From contig WBUN01000017.1 of the NCBI GenBank assembly GCA_008933705.1, positions 1 to 64,000 of the forward strand: a stretch of 64,000 nt of DNA, written 5' to 3'. Each line of letters begins with the position of its first letter. The first letter of the stretch is position 1. This document shows positions 1 to 9,208 of the stretch, piece by piece. Source of the DNA: Hyphomicrobiaceae bacterium (GTDB taxonomy: Bacteria > Pseudomonadota > Alphaproteobacteria > Rhizobiales > Hyphomicrobiaceae). Both the position numbers and the translations under genes were made by a program. The notes beneath the pieces were generated by a model. The model was not told where the DNA came from. It worked only from the letters and a program-made list of their open reading frames with translations, and did no database searches.

Positions 1-114
1 GACTCGATCGCCACCATGCGCCGACGCATCGAAGTCGAACTCGCCCGACGCCTGCCTCGCTGCCCATGTTGCGCAACGCCGCTCGCAAGACAAAGATGGC
101 GAGGACAAACGTGA
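1..114 (+). CDS. possible 3' end of an unidentified gene (partial, left edge)
   Basis: Frame 1 is open from the window edge to a TGA at 112-114 and would encode the last 37 residues of a protein that is rich in Arg and carries a CPCC cluster. I do not recognise a family. The stretch is short and could be open by chance in GC-rich DNA. About 200 bases separate its stop from the gmd start. Confidence 0.25.
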   Translation, partial: DSIATMRRRIEVELARRLPRCPCCATPLARQRWRGQT

Positions 115-313
115 CACAGTACGACTAGCCGAGACCGCCTTTGCCCATCTTTGAAGCAGCGGAGGAAGCGGCTTGTGATCATTGGTCGCGGCGGCAATCG
201 TGGCACGCATTGACGCGCGCCATGCGACGCGCGCGACCGCCTTTTCACTTGAGCTGTGGTGTGCCAAAAGGTCACCGACGAACTGCTCACGCAAGAACAG
301 AGATGCTACCGGG

Positions 314-1378
314 ATGACACGGTCGGCTTTGATAACCGGGATCACCGGGCAGGACGGCGCTTACTTGGCCGAATTCCTTCTCGGCAAAGGATACACGGTT
401 CACGGTATCAAGCGTCGCACGTCGCTGTTCAACACCGCACGCATCGACCACCTCTACACGGATGTGCATGTGGAGGGCGCACGCTTCTTCCTGCATCACG
501 GCGACATGACGGATTCGAGCAGCCTTCTGCACATCGTCGAGCGGGTCAAGCCGGATGAAATCTACAATCTGGCTGCGCAGAGCCACGTGATGGTCTCGTT
601 CGAGGAGCCAGAATACACCGCCAATTCAGATGCGCTCGGCACGCTGCGGCTGCTCGAGGCCATCCGCACACTGCGGATGGAGAAGACGACGCGCTTCTAC
701 CAGGCGTCGACGTCGGAGCTGTTCGGCAAGGTGCAGGAGGTTCCTCAGACAGAGAAGACGCCGTTCTATCCGCGCTCGCCCTACGGAGCGGCCAAGCTCT
801 ATGCACACTGGATCACGGTGAACTATCGCGAGGCGTACGGGATGTATGCGTGCAACGGCATCCTGTTCAATCATGAGTCCCCCATTCGCGGAGAGACGTT
901 CGTCACGCGCAAGATCACACGTGCACTCGCGCGCATCAAGATCGGCTCGCAGGACTGCGTGTATCTCGGCAACCTCAATGCCAGGCGCGATTGGGGGCAC
1001 GCGCGCGACTACGTCGAGGCGCAGTGGCTCATTCTGCAGCAGGCCGAGCCTGACGACTATGTCATCGCCACGGGCGAGCAGCACAGCGTGCGCGAGTTCG
1101 TCGAGATCGCGGCGCGGGAAGTCGGCCTGACCGTTTCATGGCAGGGCAACGGCGTCGAAGAGCGGGGCGTCGACCAGAACGGGCGCGTCATCGTCGCTAT
1201 TGACCCGCGCTATTTTCGACCGTCAGAGGTCGAGACGCTGCTCGGCGATTCCTCCAAAGCACGCGCCAGGCTCGGCTGGAGGCCCCGTACCAGCTTCGCG
1301 GAGCTGGTCTCCGAGATGATGCGGAGGGACCTTGCCGAGGCCGAGCGTGAGCAGGCTCACAAACGCCCCGGGAACTAG
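314..1378 (+). CDS. gmd: GDP-mannose 4,6-dehydratase
   Basis: Converts GDP-mannose to GDP-4-keto-6-deoxymannose, the precursor of GDP-fucose, GDP-rhamnose and related sugars; cytoplasmic. The 354-residue product is a short-chain dehydrogenase of the extended type: nucleotide motif GITGQDG at residues 9-15, catalytic Thr133 and Glu135 in STSELFG, and Tyr157/Lys161 in YGAAK. The NHESP and RRDWG motifs are typical of Gmd, as is the length. The frame stays open upstream to a TTG at 182, but homology begins at the ATG at 314. First gene of the polysaccharide cluster; its stop abuts the flippase ATG. No 4-reductase (Rmd or Fcl) is seen in the window, so the final sugar is unknown. Confidence 0.95.
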   Translation: MTRSALITGITGQDGAYLAEFLLGKGYTVHGIKRRTSLFNTARIDHLYTDVHVEGARFFLHHGDMTDSSSLLHIVERVKPDEIYNLAAQSHVMVSFEEPEYTANSDALGTLRLLEAIRTLRMEKTTRFYQASTSELFGKVQEVPQTEKTPFYPRSPYGAAKLYAHWITVNYREAYGMYACNGILFNHESPIRGETFVTRKITRALARIKIGSQDCVYLGNLNARRDWGHARDYVEAQWLILQQAEPDDYVIATGEQHSVREFVEIAAREVGLTVSWQGNGVEERGVDQNGRVIVAIDPRYFRPSEVETLLGDSSKARARLGWRPRTSFAELVSEMMRRDLAEAEREQAHKRPGN

Positions 1379-2917
1379 ATGCTGGCGACTGTGCTGAGCC
1401 GGCTGCTTAGCGGCCTCAAGGGAAGAATTCTGGCCGATGCCGCAGCGCGCCTCTGGGGGGCCGTGCTTTCGTTTGCGTTGGTGCCGCTCTACCTGCGTTT
1501 CATTGGCGTGGAGGCCTATGGCCTCGTCGGCCTGTTTGTCAGCATCCAGACGATGCTGGCACTGCTGGACTTCGGTCTCGGTGCAAGCCTAACGCGCGAG
1601 CTGGCGCGGACGTCCGGCGCAGACGGCGACTGGGCCAGGGCCCGCGACCTGACGCGGACGCTGGAGGTGGTGTACTGGGGTCTCGCCGCGGTCGCGGCTC
1701 TCGGATTCTTCCTGCTGGCGCCAGTGATCGCGGACAGGTGGCTGAACCCGGAGAAGCTCACCGCGGACGAGGTGCGCAGTTCTCTTCGCGTGGGCGCGGC
1801 GGCGATTGCCGTGCAATGGGCCGGCACGCTCTATGTGGGTGGCCTTCTCGGTCTGCAGAAGCAGCAGACGCTTGCCCTGATCGGCATCATCAGCGCAACG
1901 GTGCGTGCAGGGGCCACCGTCGCCGTTCTGTGGGCCATCTCCCCGACCGTGCAGGCCATGTTCTGGGTGCAGGCGGCGGTGGGCCTGGTGAACACGCTTG
2001 TGCTGGTGTGGCTTCTGTGGGCGAGCATACCGGGGCCCAGGACCAGGCCGGTCTTCAGAGCTGGGCTTTTTTCCGACATCTGGAAGTTCGCCACCGGCTT
2101 GAGCGGAATTGCCGTGACCTCCCTGATCCTGATGCAGGCAGACAAGATCATTCTGTCCAGATTGCTGCCACTCGGACAATTCGGCTACTACGTGCTGGCA
2201 AGCACGCTGGCCGGGGGGATCTATGTGCTCGTTGCCCCCATATTCGGGGCTATCTTTCCGCGCCTCACGGAACTCGTTGCGACGAAAAGCGAGGCCGAAG
2301 TGTCGACCTTCTATCATCTGTCCGGCCAGATCGTGTCGGCGGCAATTCTCCCAGTCGCAGCCATTCTCGCCATGTTCCCTTCCGACGCGCTCATGCTTTG
2401 GACCGGCAACGCGCTCATTGCTGAGCAGGCCAAGTGGATCGTCGTCCTGTTGGTGATAGGCAATGCCATCAACGGACTGATGAACCCTCCCTTTGCCCTG
2501 CAGCTGGCGCACGGCTGGACATCCTTCGCCTTCTACGCAAGCGTGGTCAGCACCGTGCTGCTGGTCCCATTATTGCTCGTACTCACCTTAAGTTGGGGTG
2601 CCGTTGGAGCGGCGGCCACTTGGGCGCTGCTCAATGTCGGTGGATTGCTCATTTCGCCGTACATCCTGCATCGATACCTGCTCAGGACAGAGTTGGTGCG
2701 GTGGTACACACGCGACATTCTCCTGCCGATCCTCGTCAGCTTCTCGGCAGCCGTTGCCTGCAGGCTCGTCACCCATGAAGCAGCGACGCGCACGGATGCG
2801 GCAATGCAGATCGTGCCAGCATTCCTTGTGGTCGCCTTGTTGACCTCGCTCTGCAGTGCTCCCATTCGGGTCTGGCTGACCGCAAATTTGCTGGGTCGGG
2901 GGGCACGGAGAGCGTGA
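1379..2917 (+). CDS. Wzx-type polysaccharide flippase
   Basis: A 512-residue multi-pass membrane protein of the MATE/Wzx oligosaccharide flippase superfamily, expected to move lipid-linked sugar units across the inner membrane. The first helices follow a short cytoplasmic stretch (residues 1-16); hydrophobic segments recur over the whole length, consistent with 12-14 helices, with basic loops between them. The ATG follows the gmd stop with no spacer, so the two genes are probably translated together. Specificity for O-antigen, capsule or exopolysaccharide cannot be read from the sequence. No Wzy polymerase is evident in the window. Confidence 0.85.
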   Translation: MLATVLSRLLSGLKGRILADAAARLWGAVLSFALVPLYLRFIGVEAYGLVGLFVSIQTMLALLDFGLGASLTRELARTSGADGDWARARDLTRTLEVVYWGLAAVAALGFFLLAPVIADRWLNPEKLTADEVRSSLRVGAAAIAVQWAGTLYVGGLLGLQKQQTLALIGIISATVRAGATVAVLWAISPTVQAMFWVQAAVGLVNTLVLVWLLWASIPGPRTRPVFRAGLFSDIWKFATGLSGIAVTSLILMQADKIILSRLLPLGQFGYYVLASTLAGGIYVLVAPIFGAIFPRLTELVATKSEAEVSTFYHLSGQIVSAAILPVAAILAMFPSDALMLWTGNALIAEQAKWIVVLLVIGNAINGLMNPPFALQLAHGWTSFAFYASVVSTVLLVPLLLVLTLSWGAVGAAATWALLNVGGLLISPYILHRYLLRTELVRWYTRDILLPILVSFSAAVACRLVTHEAATRTDAAMQIVPAFLVVALLTSLCSAPIRVWLTANLLGRGARRA

Positions 2918-2951
2918 TGGAAAACAGGACGTTGCGCCATTCGCCAGCCGA

Positions 2952-4148
2952 ATGGCTGCGCAGATGATACGCGTCGTCTTCTTCACGGTCGTCGCCCACT
3001 TGCCAGGCACCGTGCTCAACGGCGGCCAGATATGCTCGCGCAATCACATGCGACGTCTCTCGCAAGACCCTGGCATCGACCTTCACGTCATCGTTGCCGC
3101 GCCTGCATCGGCCGAGCAGGACGCGAGCGCATTCTTGAAGAGCCTCGGCATCAAGTACGAGTTCTTTCGCGTCGAAGCAGATCGTGTGAGCCGCCTTGCC
3201 GTGTTTGCCCGCCGATGCAGGTATGACCTCGGTTTCGATTGGGATCAGACATTGGGAGCATACGCGGCATTCAAACGGCGAGTGACTGATGCCATTCTTT
3301 CCCGGAGTGCGGATTTTACGATCGTCGAGTATCTGTTTTCCTGGCTGTTCGTCGACGCCGTTCGCCTCCAACGCAATCCGACCATTGCGCTGACGCTCAA
3401 TCGAGAGGCAGAGTTCTTTCGCCTTGCCCACCAGGCGCAAGGCACGCTCGATTGGAGAAGGAAGATCGCGGCAATGCGGTTGCACAAGTTCGAGCAGGAG
3501 ATCTACAGCCGTGCGCGCAGAGTTGTCACATTGAGTGAGAGGGATCTGCCCGCCGGCCTGGAGGAGCGCGCGACCTGTATCTCGCCGTATCTGGACGAGA
3601 ATGCGGCCGGCTGGGCGTACGAGGACACCAAGACCCTTTTCTTCGTCGGCAACGCAGGGCACTTTCCGAACAGAGAGGCTATCGAGTTCATAGCAACGCA
3701 GATTGCACCCCGCCTTCTGCGGAGGCGCCCGGACATCAAGATAAGGATTGTTGGCCTGGACGAACCAGGCGCGCCGCCAAGCTGGCGCTGTCCGAACGTG
3801 CGGTTCCTGGGTGTAGGAACAGCGCGCATGGTCGAGGAGCTGTTTCGGCGTGCCGATCTGATGCTCTGCCCGGTGGGGAACGATTTCGGCATGAAGTTCA
3901 AGGTGGCAGAGGCGGTGTCCTATGCGACGCCTATGCTTGTCTCGGACGAGACGGCGGCGTGTGTTCCACATTTGGCAATGTTACCGAAAGCGCCCGCGAG
4001 CGACGCAGACAGGCACGTCGAGATCATTGCCTCCCTCGTCGGGAATGAGCGGCAGCTTCGTGCGCTGAGCGCCTATTTGCGTGCGGCTGGGGGTCAGTTT
4101 GCGGCTGCGCAAAGGAACATATGGTATCGCACGCTTGCAGCCTGCTAG
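2952..4148 (+). CDS. glycosyltransferase, GT4-like (GT-B fold)
   Basis: The 398-residue protein has the two-domain layout of a GT-B glycosyltransferase. The C-terminal half contains FFVGNAGHFPNREAI, the usual opening of the donor-binding domain in the Glyco_trans_1_4 group, then IRIVGLDEP and a motif around GMKFKVAEAVSYATPML in which E contacts the nucleotide sugar. The N-terminal acceptor domain carries GGQICSRNHM. ATG codons at 2952 and 2964 both fit; the second starts directly before the first beta strand. Lies 34 bp after the flippase gene, in the same transcription unit. Donor and acceptor are unknown. Confidence 0.8.
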   Translation: MAAQMIRVVFFTVVAHLPGTVLNGGQICSRNHMRRLSQDPGIDLHVIVAAPASAEQDASAFLKSLGIKYEFFRVEADRVSRLAVFARRCRYDLGFDWDQTLGAYAAFKRRVTDAILSRSADFTIVEYLFSWLFVDAVRLQRNPTIALTLNREAEFFRLAHQAQGTLDWRRKIAAMRLHKFEQEIYSRARRVVTLSERDLPAGLEERATCISPYLDENAAGWAYEDTKTLFFVGNAGHFPNREAIEFIATQIAPRLLRRRPDIKIRIVGLDEPGAPPSWRCPNVRFLGVGTARMVEELFRRADLMLCPVGNDFGMKFKVAEAVSYATPMLVSDETAACVPHLAMLPKAPASDADRHVEIIASLVGNERQLRALSAYLRAAGGQFAAAQRNIWYRTLAAC

Positions 4149-4177
4149 AACGCGGGGGGAGCAGTCTCGGAGTCAGA

Positions 4178-4906
4178 ATGACAGCCAAGGTACTGCACAG
4201 CAAAGCCGACATCGAGAGCGCGCGCGAGGAACTGCGGCGGCGCGGCCTCTCGGCCATCGAAAGCCATGCTCAGGCGTGGATGCGTCGCATCGGGCTCAGG
4301 CGGGGATTTCACGTCGGCGACCGTGTGAAGAGCTGGGATGTGCTCGAGACGCTGCGTTTCATCGAGGCGCACGTGCCGAAGAAGGCACCCATTCTCGATA
4401 TCGGGGCGTACGCATCAGAGATTCCGGTGGCGCTGCACCGGATGGGCTATACCTCGTTGCATGCGATCGATCTGAACCCCGATCTCCTCAAGATGCCCCA
4501 TTCGGAGCATATCGGCTATCGCATCGGCAACTTCATGGAGACGCCGTACCCGGACCAGTCGATGGCGGCAATCACGGCGATCTCGGTCATCGAGCACGGG
4601 TTCGACGGCCCCCGGCTGTTGCGAGAGATGGCACGACTGCTGCAGCCCGGGGGCTACTTTGTCGCCTCGTTCGACTACTGGCCCGAGAAGATCGATACGA
4701 GGGACGTGAAGTTCTTCGACATGGACTGGTTGATCTTCAGCCGCGAGGACGTGCTGGCATTCTGCCAGAGCGCGCAAAGCCACGGCCTGCTGCCGGTGGG
4801 TGAGCTTTCGCTGGAGGCCAAAGAACGAGCGATTGCCTGCGCCGGGCAGAACTACACGTTCGGCTGGCTGGTGCTGCAGCGGTTGTCCGCAGGTGCTGCG
4901 ACGTGA
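4178..4906 (+). CDS. class I SAM-dependent methyltransferase
   Basis: A protein of 242 residues with a Rossmann-type methyltransferase domain: motif I ILDIGAYASEI near residues 72-82, an acidic residue at the end of strand 2 (AIDLNPD), and the motif IV/post region SVIEHGFDG followed by LQPGGYF. It probably modifies a sugar residue or the end of the glycan, since it lies between glycosyltransferase genes. The frame is also open from an ATG at 4121, but that would overlap the upstream gene by 28 bp and adds non-conserved residues; 4178 has CGGAG just upstream. The stop overlaps the GTG of the next gene. Confidence 0.8.
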   Translation: MTAKVLHSKADIESAREELRRRGLSAIESHAQAWMRRIGLRRGFHVGDRVKSWDVLETLRFIEAHVPKKAPILDIGAYASEIPVALHRMGYTSLHAIDLNPDLLKMPHSEHIGYRIGNFMETPYPDQSMAAITAISVIEHGFDGPRLLREMARLLQPGGYFVASFDYWPEKIDTRDVKFFDMDWLIFSREDVLAFCQSAQSHGLLPVGELSLEAKERAIACAGQNYTFGWLVLQRLSAGAAT

Positions 4907-6015
4907 GGATCATGATCGTCAGCGGCTCTGTACCTCCCGAGCCATGCGGGGTGGGGGACCATGCCGCGCGGCTCGCGCGGGAGCTCGGCGCGCGCAAGGG
5001 CGTGGAGGTCGCGGTGCTGACGAGCGCATGGATCGAGCCCGAGCGGCAAGGCTCTGCCGAAGTCTTCCCAATTGTCCGCGACAACACGTTCGCATCGCTG
5101 CGCGATGCCTTGCGCAAGATGAAGGAATGGCAGCCCGACGTCGTGCACTTCCAGTATCCGACGCAGGGCTACCGGCATTGGGGCCGCGCGCTCACTTTGA
5201 TGCCGGCAGCAGCATGGTTGCAGGGCCGCAAAGTGGTCTTCACATGGCACGAGCCGGTGCGGATTAGACCGCATACGATCCCGCACATCCTGCTCCCCGG
5301 AGGCGTTATTCTGGTCCGGCCGAACTACAGGGATTTGATGGGAGCATGGTTTCGGATTTTGCATTTTATAAAAGACATAAGATATGTGACAAATGGCTCA
5401 GCGTTCCCGATGAGTTCGCTCTCGAAAGATGCGCGAGCGGATCTGCGAAAGGAATTAATGGGGGAGAAAGAAAGGCTCGTATTGTATTTCGGCTTTGCTT
5501 ATGCCCAGAAAGGGGTGGATCAGGTTTTTGAAATCGCAGATCCCACACGCGATCGGCTCATCCTTTGTTATCGAATAGATGAAGGTGATATCTATCAGCG
5601 GGAGATTGCCAGACTGGCTTCTAGCGGTGCATGGGCGGGCAATGCGCGGTTGATGGGTTTTCTCCCCGAGCGGCAAATGGCAGACCTTCTGGCCGTGGCA
5701 GATGCCGTCGTTCTTCCGTTTCGCGAGGGAAGCGGGCCGTGGAATACGTCGGCGCTGGCGGTTCGGGATCAAGGGTCTCTGCTTGTCACAACATCGCGGG
5801 AGAAATCCGGCTATGTTGCGCAGGAGAACACGTACTATGCCTTGCCGGGGGACGTCACCAGCATGCGGGCCGGACTTAGCGCCCATATCGGGAGTAGGCA
5901 CGCGCCCGGAAGAGGCAATGGCGAAGTGTGGCGGCAGCTGACGGATGCGCATGTTGATCTATATGAGGCGGTTCTGGGCATGGAGCGCCCGGTGGTGCAG
6001 CGGGTGCAACGTTGA
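4903..6015 (+). CDS. glycosyltransferase, GT4-like
   Basis: The 370-residue protein starts at a GTG that overlaps the preceding stop (GTGA); an ATG at 4912 is an alternative. The N-terminal domain opens with a glycine-rich loop (PEPCGVGDHAARLAREL) and has VHFQYPT and TWHEP; the C-terminal donor domain has LYFGFAYAQKGVDQV and GFLPERQMADLL, then VLPFREGSGPWNTS in the position of the E-x7-E element. This order is typical of GT4 enzymes. Bases about 5340-5620 are clearly more AT-rich than the flanks, with codons such as TTA, ATA and AAA that are rare nearby. Acts in the same glycan pathway; substrate unknown. Confidence 0.8.
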   Translation: MRIMIVSGSVPPEPCGVGDHAARLARELGARKGVEVAVLTSAWIEPERQGSAEVFPIVRDNTFASLRDALRKMKEWQPDVVHFQYPTQGYRHWGRALTLMPAAAWLQGRKVVFTWHEPVRIRPHTIPHILLPGGVILVRPNYRDLMGAWFRILHFIKDIRYVTNGSAFPMSSLSKDARADLRKELMGEKERLVLYFGFAYAQKGVDQVFEIADPTRDRLILCYRIDEGDIYQREIARLASSGAWAGNARLMGFLPERQMADLLAVADAVVLPFREGSGPWNTSALAVRDQGSLLVTTSREKSGYVAQENTYYALPGDVTSMRAGLSAHIGSRHAPGRGNGEVWRQLTDAHVDLYEAVLGMERPVVQRVQR

Positions 6016-6095
6016 GGGATACTTGGAGAGATTGTGCGGGCGGGCGGGATCGCTGCGAATGGGCAGGCTCCCCCCTGTAAGAAGGATTGGACCAG

Positions 6096-7199
6096 ATGGG
6101 GGCGGTTACGCTTTCTATTTGCATACCCACGTTTAATTTTGGGGCTTTCATCGGAGAGACGCTGGAGTCGATCTTTCGACAGAGCCTTGCCGGTGTCGAG
6201 ATAATCGTTCTGGACAGCGCGTCGACGGACAACACCGCTGCCGTCATCGACGCTTTCGCGACCAGGTTCTCCAATCTCCGCTATATCCGCGCTGACAAGA
6301 GGGAAGGCATCGACCGCGACTTGGCGCGTGTTGTGGCCGAAGCTGCCGGCCGATATGTGTGGCTGTTCAGCGCCGATGACGTGATGCGGCCCAATGCCGT
6401 GGCGCATGCCGTGCAAGCGTTCCCGACCGGCGCTGACGTCCTGCTCTGCAGCCATTCCAACTGCGACAAGGGAATGCGTTATCTGTGGGATCACCCTGTT
6501 ATGGCAGCGCGCGCCGGCGACATGTTCGACCTTGGCGATATTGCACAAAGGCACGAATACTTTGGCCGCGCGATCACGACGGAGGCATTCTTCAGTTTCA
6601 TGAGCGGAATGATCGTCAAGGCTGAGACTTGGAGATCGGTTCCTCTGAACGAGAAGTTCGTGGGTTCGTGCTGGGCGCACGTGGCCCGCTTGTTCGAGCT
6701 CATAAAGGAGCGCGGCCTCAAGGTGTGCTACATTGGCGGCCCTTTGCTGGACAAGCGGGGCGACAATGATTCCTTTGCGGGCGACGGCGTGGTGGCGCGC
6801 TGGCGTCTCGGAATAGTCGGGATGACGGAAATCGCGGCCGACATCTTCGGCAAGGGCAGTGTCGAGGCCATGCACGTCAACCGGGTGCTGCAGAATGAAT
6901 TCCCGTCGCTGAGCCTGCTGGCCTTGCACCGCGTGACGCGGTCCGCCGGCAGGCACGACGAGTTGCCGCGTCTGGACGAGCTGGCGCACGTGCTCTATGC
7001 GCCCGGCATACCGGGAAGCTGGGCGAAGAGGTTCGCCTATCGCGTACACGCCCGGATCCCTGCACCAATTCTCGTTGCTGCCGTCAAGCTCCTGGAATGG
7101 ACCGGAGCGAAGAATGTGCTGAAGCGCATGCTTCGGTCTAGAATTCTGCCCGACGAACCTGCCTTCCGGTCGCAGGATGCTCTCAAGGCGCTAGAGTGA
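6096..7199 (+). CDS. glycosyltransferase family 2
   Basis: A 367-residue GT-A enzyme. The N-terminus has the family 2 signature LSICIPTFNFGAFIGETL and EIIVLDSASTDNT, followed by the metal-binding acidic motif in FSADDVM. The ATG at 6096 is chosen because AGAAGGA at 6080-6086 sits 9 bases upstream; a TTG at 6087 would leave no spacing. The C-terminal third is basic and may be membrane-associated. An 80-base gap precedes it and the next gene overlaps its stop. It resembles the following gene in layout, so the two may be old paralogues. Sugar donor unknown. Confidence 0.85.
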   Translation: MGAVTLSICIPTFNFGAFIGETLESIFRQSLAGVEIIVLDSASTDNTAAVIDAFATRFSNLRYIRADKREGIDRDLARVVAEAAGRYVWLFSADDVMRPNAVAHAVQAFPTGADVLLCSHSNCDKGMRYLWDHPVMAARAGDMFDLGDIAQRHEYFGRAITTEAFFSFMSGMIVKAETWRSVPLNEKFVGSCWAHVARLFELIKERGLKVCYIGGPLLDKRGDNDSFAGDGVVARWRLGIVGMTEIAADIFGKGSVEAMHVNRVLQNEFPSLSLLALHRVTRSAGRHDELPRLDELAHVLYAPGIPGSWAKRFAYRVHARIPAPILVAAVKLLEWTGAKNVLKRMLRSRILPDEPAFRSQDALKALE

Positions 7200-8203
7200 T
7201 CAGGCTTTCTCTGTGCATTGCCACGCTCAACCGGGCGCGCTTCATCGGCGCTACGCTCGATAGCATCCTTGCGCAGCTCGAGCCTGAAGCGGAAGTGATC
7301 GTTCTTGATGGCGGCTCGACCGACGACACGAGCCACGTCGTCGGCCTGCGCGCGACCGGCCGCGACAATGTCCGCTACATCCGCGAGGCCACGAAATCCG
7401 GCATCGATGCCGATTTCGATAAGGCGGTGAGCCATGCGCGCGGGGAGTATTGCTGGCTGCTTGCCGATGACGATCTTCTGAAGCCGGGCGCCGTTGCGCA
7501 GGTGCTGGCGGCATGCCGGGAAGGTTACGCGCTTATCGTGGTGAACGCTGAGGTACGGTCCGCCGATCTCAGCGAGCCGCTGGATGTGCAGAGGCTGCCC
7601 TATGCGCAGGATCGCGTCTATGCCGGCAGCGAGATGGAGGCGCTATTCGCGGATGCCGCCTATCACCTGACCTTCATCGGTGCGGCAGTGATCCCGCGGA
7701 AGACCTGGATGGAGCGCGACCGCAAATCCTACTACGGCACTGAGTTCGTACATGTCGGCGTCATCTTCCAGGCGCCGTTGGTGGGAGCCGCGTTGGTGAT
7801 CGCCGAGCCGCAGATCATGATCCGCTACGGCAACGCGCATTGGACGGCACGCGCTTTCGATATTTGGATGTTCAAATGGCCGCGCATGCTGTGGTCGTTC
7901 CCGACCGTGGGCGAGCGGGTGAAGCAGGCAGTGGTCGCGCGCGAGCCCTGGCGGGATGTGAGAAACCTGATCTTGTTTCGGGCCAAAGGAGCATACGGGC
8001 GCGCCGAGTACCAGCGTCTGCAGCGGCAAGGCGCTGCAGGGCTTGCCGGCTTCTGGCCATCGCTGATAAGTCTGCTGCCCGGCGTGTTCGTCAACCTCGC
8101 ATGCGTTGCATACGTTCGGCTGTTGAGCCCGCGCTCGAAAGGGACCCTGCTGGATCTCTATGCCTCGCCCTATTGGGTCGGCAATATCATCGGGAAGCAT
8201 TGA
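7196..8203 (+). CDS. glycosyltransferase family 2
   Basis: A protein of 335 residues starting at GTG within GTGA at the end of the preceding gene. GT-A signature at the start (LSLCIATLNRARFIGATL), then VIVLDGGSTDDT and the metal-binding LADDDLL motif. The N-terminal domain resembles that of the preceding glycosyltransferase, including the RYIRE(A)-KSGID stretch, which suggests descent from a common ancestor and perhaps successive additions to the same glycan. A hydrophobic stretch near the C-terminus (LLPGVFVNLACVAYVRLL) may anchor it to the membrane. Start by overlap is the only one with good coverage of the domain. Confidence 0.85.
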   Translation: MIRLSLCIATLNRARFIGATLDSILAQLEPEAEVIVLDGGSTDDTSHVVGLRATGRDNVRYIREATKSGIDADFDKAVSHARGEYCWLLADDDLLKPGAVAQVLAACREGYALIVVNAEVRSADLSEPLDVQRLPYAQDRVYAGSEMEALFADAAYHLTFIGAAVIPRKTWMERDRKSYYGTEFVHVGVIFQAPLVGAALVIAEPQIMIRYGNAHWTARAFDIWMFKWPRMLWSFPTVGERVKQAVVAREPWRDVRNLILFRAKGAYGRAEYQRLQRQGAAGLAGFWPSLISLLPGVFVNLACVAYVRLLSPRSKGTLLDLYASPYWVGNIIGKH

Positions 8204-8206
8204 TGC

Positions 8207-9178
8207 ATGCGCCGCACAGCGATCATCACGGGCGTGTCCGGGCAGGACGGGTCGTACCTCGCTGAGCACCTTCTCCAACAGGGTTATCGTGTGATCGGCA
8301 CGACACGGAGTCTCGCGGGTGGGGCTGAGCGTCGCCGCTGGGTTCCTGAGGGCGTGGAGATGGTCGAGTTCGAGGCCAAGACGCTCGAAGCGGCGCGGGC
8401 CCTCGTTGCTGGGCACCGTCCCGATGAGATCTACAACTGTGCAGCGCGCGCTTCGAGCGACCAGCTCAACGACGATCCGCTGCTGACGGCGGACGTCAAT
8501 GGCCTCGCGGTCGTGCGTCTGCTGGAGGCGATACGCCTGGAGCATCCTGCCGCGCGGTTGTGCCAGGCGTCGAGCAGCGAGGTGTTCGGCAATCCGGCAA
8601 CGTCGCCGCAAGGCGAGAAGACGCCATTTTCGCCGCGCAACAGCTATGGCGCCGCCAAGCTTTATGCACAAAACATGGTGGCGAACTACCGCGCACGCTT
8701 GGGCCTGTTTGCGGCATCCGCCATCCTCTTCAACCACGAGAGCCCGCGGAGAGGTGCGGAGTTCATCACCAAGAAGGTGTGCCGCGCGGCTGCCGAGATA
8801 AGCATGAACCTGGCGCGGTCTCTCGTCGTGGGCGATCTTGACAGCCGTCGCGACTGGGGCTTTGCCGGCGACTACGTGAAGGCCATGTGGCTGATGTTGC
8901 AGAGCGAGCGGCCCTGCGATTATGTGATCGCTTCCGGGAAGACACACTCGGTCCGCGAGCTTTGCGAGCTTGCGTTCGGGTACGTCGGCCTTGATTTTGC
9001 GCGCTACGTCATCGAGGACCCGGCCATGCGGCGTCCGCCCGAGGTCGTGCGGCTGCAAGGTGACCCGTCGCGTGCGGAGCGGGAGCTGGGATGGACGCCG
9101 CAGGTAGGGTTTGACGATCTGATCAGGATGATGGTGGATGCCGAGCGCGCCGCCCTCGCCGGTCGGGCCCGCAATTGA
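8207..9178 (+). CDS. Gmd-like NAD(P)-dependent sugar-nucleotide dehydratase/epimerase
   Basis: A 323-residue extended short-chain dehydrogenase. It is clearly related to the Gmd encoded at 314: GVSGQDGSYLAEHLL at the N-terminus, NHESPRRG, RRDWGFAGDYVKAMW and the C-terminal region are shared. The catalytic set is altered: the position of Gmd Thr133 holds Ser123 (ASSSEVFG), while Glu125, Tyr147 and Lys151 are kept. It is about 30 residues shorter. It may be a second GDP-mannose dehydratase or act on a related GDP- or CDP-sugar. Begins 3 bases after the preceding stop. Exact substrate unknown. Confidence 0.75.
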   Translation: MRRTAIITGVSGQDGSYLAEHLLQQGYRVIGTTRSLAGGAERRRWVPEGVEMVEFEAKTLEAARALVAGHRPDEIYNCAARASSDQLNDDPLLTADVNGLAVVRLLEAIRLEHPAARLCQASSSEVFGNPATSPQGEKTPFSPRNSYGAAKLYAQNMVANYRARLGLFAASAILFNHESPRRGAEFITKKVCRAAAEISMNLARSLVVGDLDSRRDWGFAGDYVKAMWLMLQSERPCDYVIASGKTHSVRELCELAFGYVGLDFARYVIEDPAMRRPPEVVRLQGDPSRAERELGWTPQVGFDDLIRMMVDAERAALAGRARN

Positions 9179-9208
9179 CGAACTGCATGAGAAGGCCAGA
9201 GCTGACAC

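Noticed and set aside
185-225. sigma-54-like TGGCACG upstream of gmd
   Set aside because: The GC of the -12 element is missing at the required spacing.
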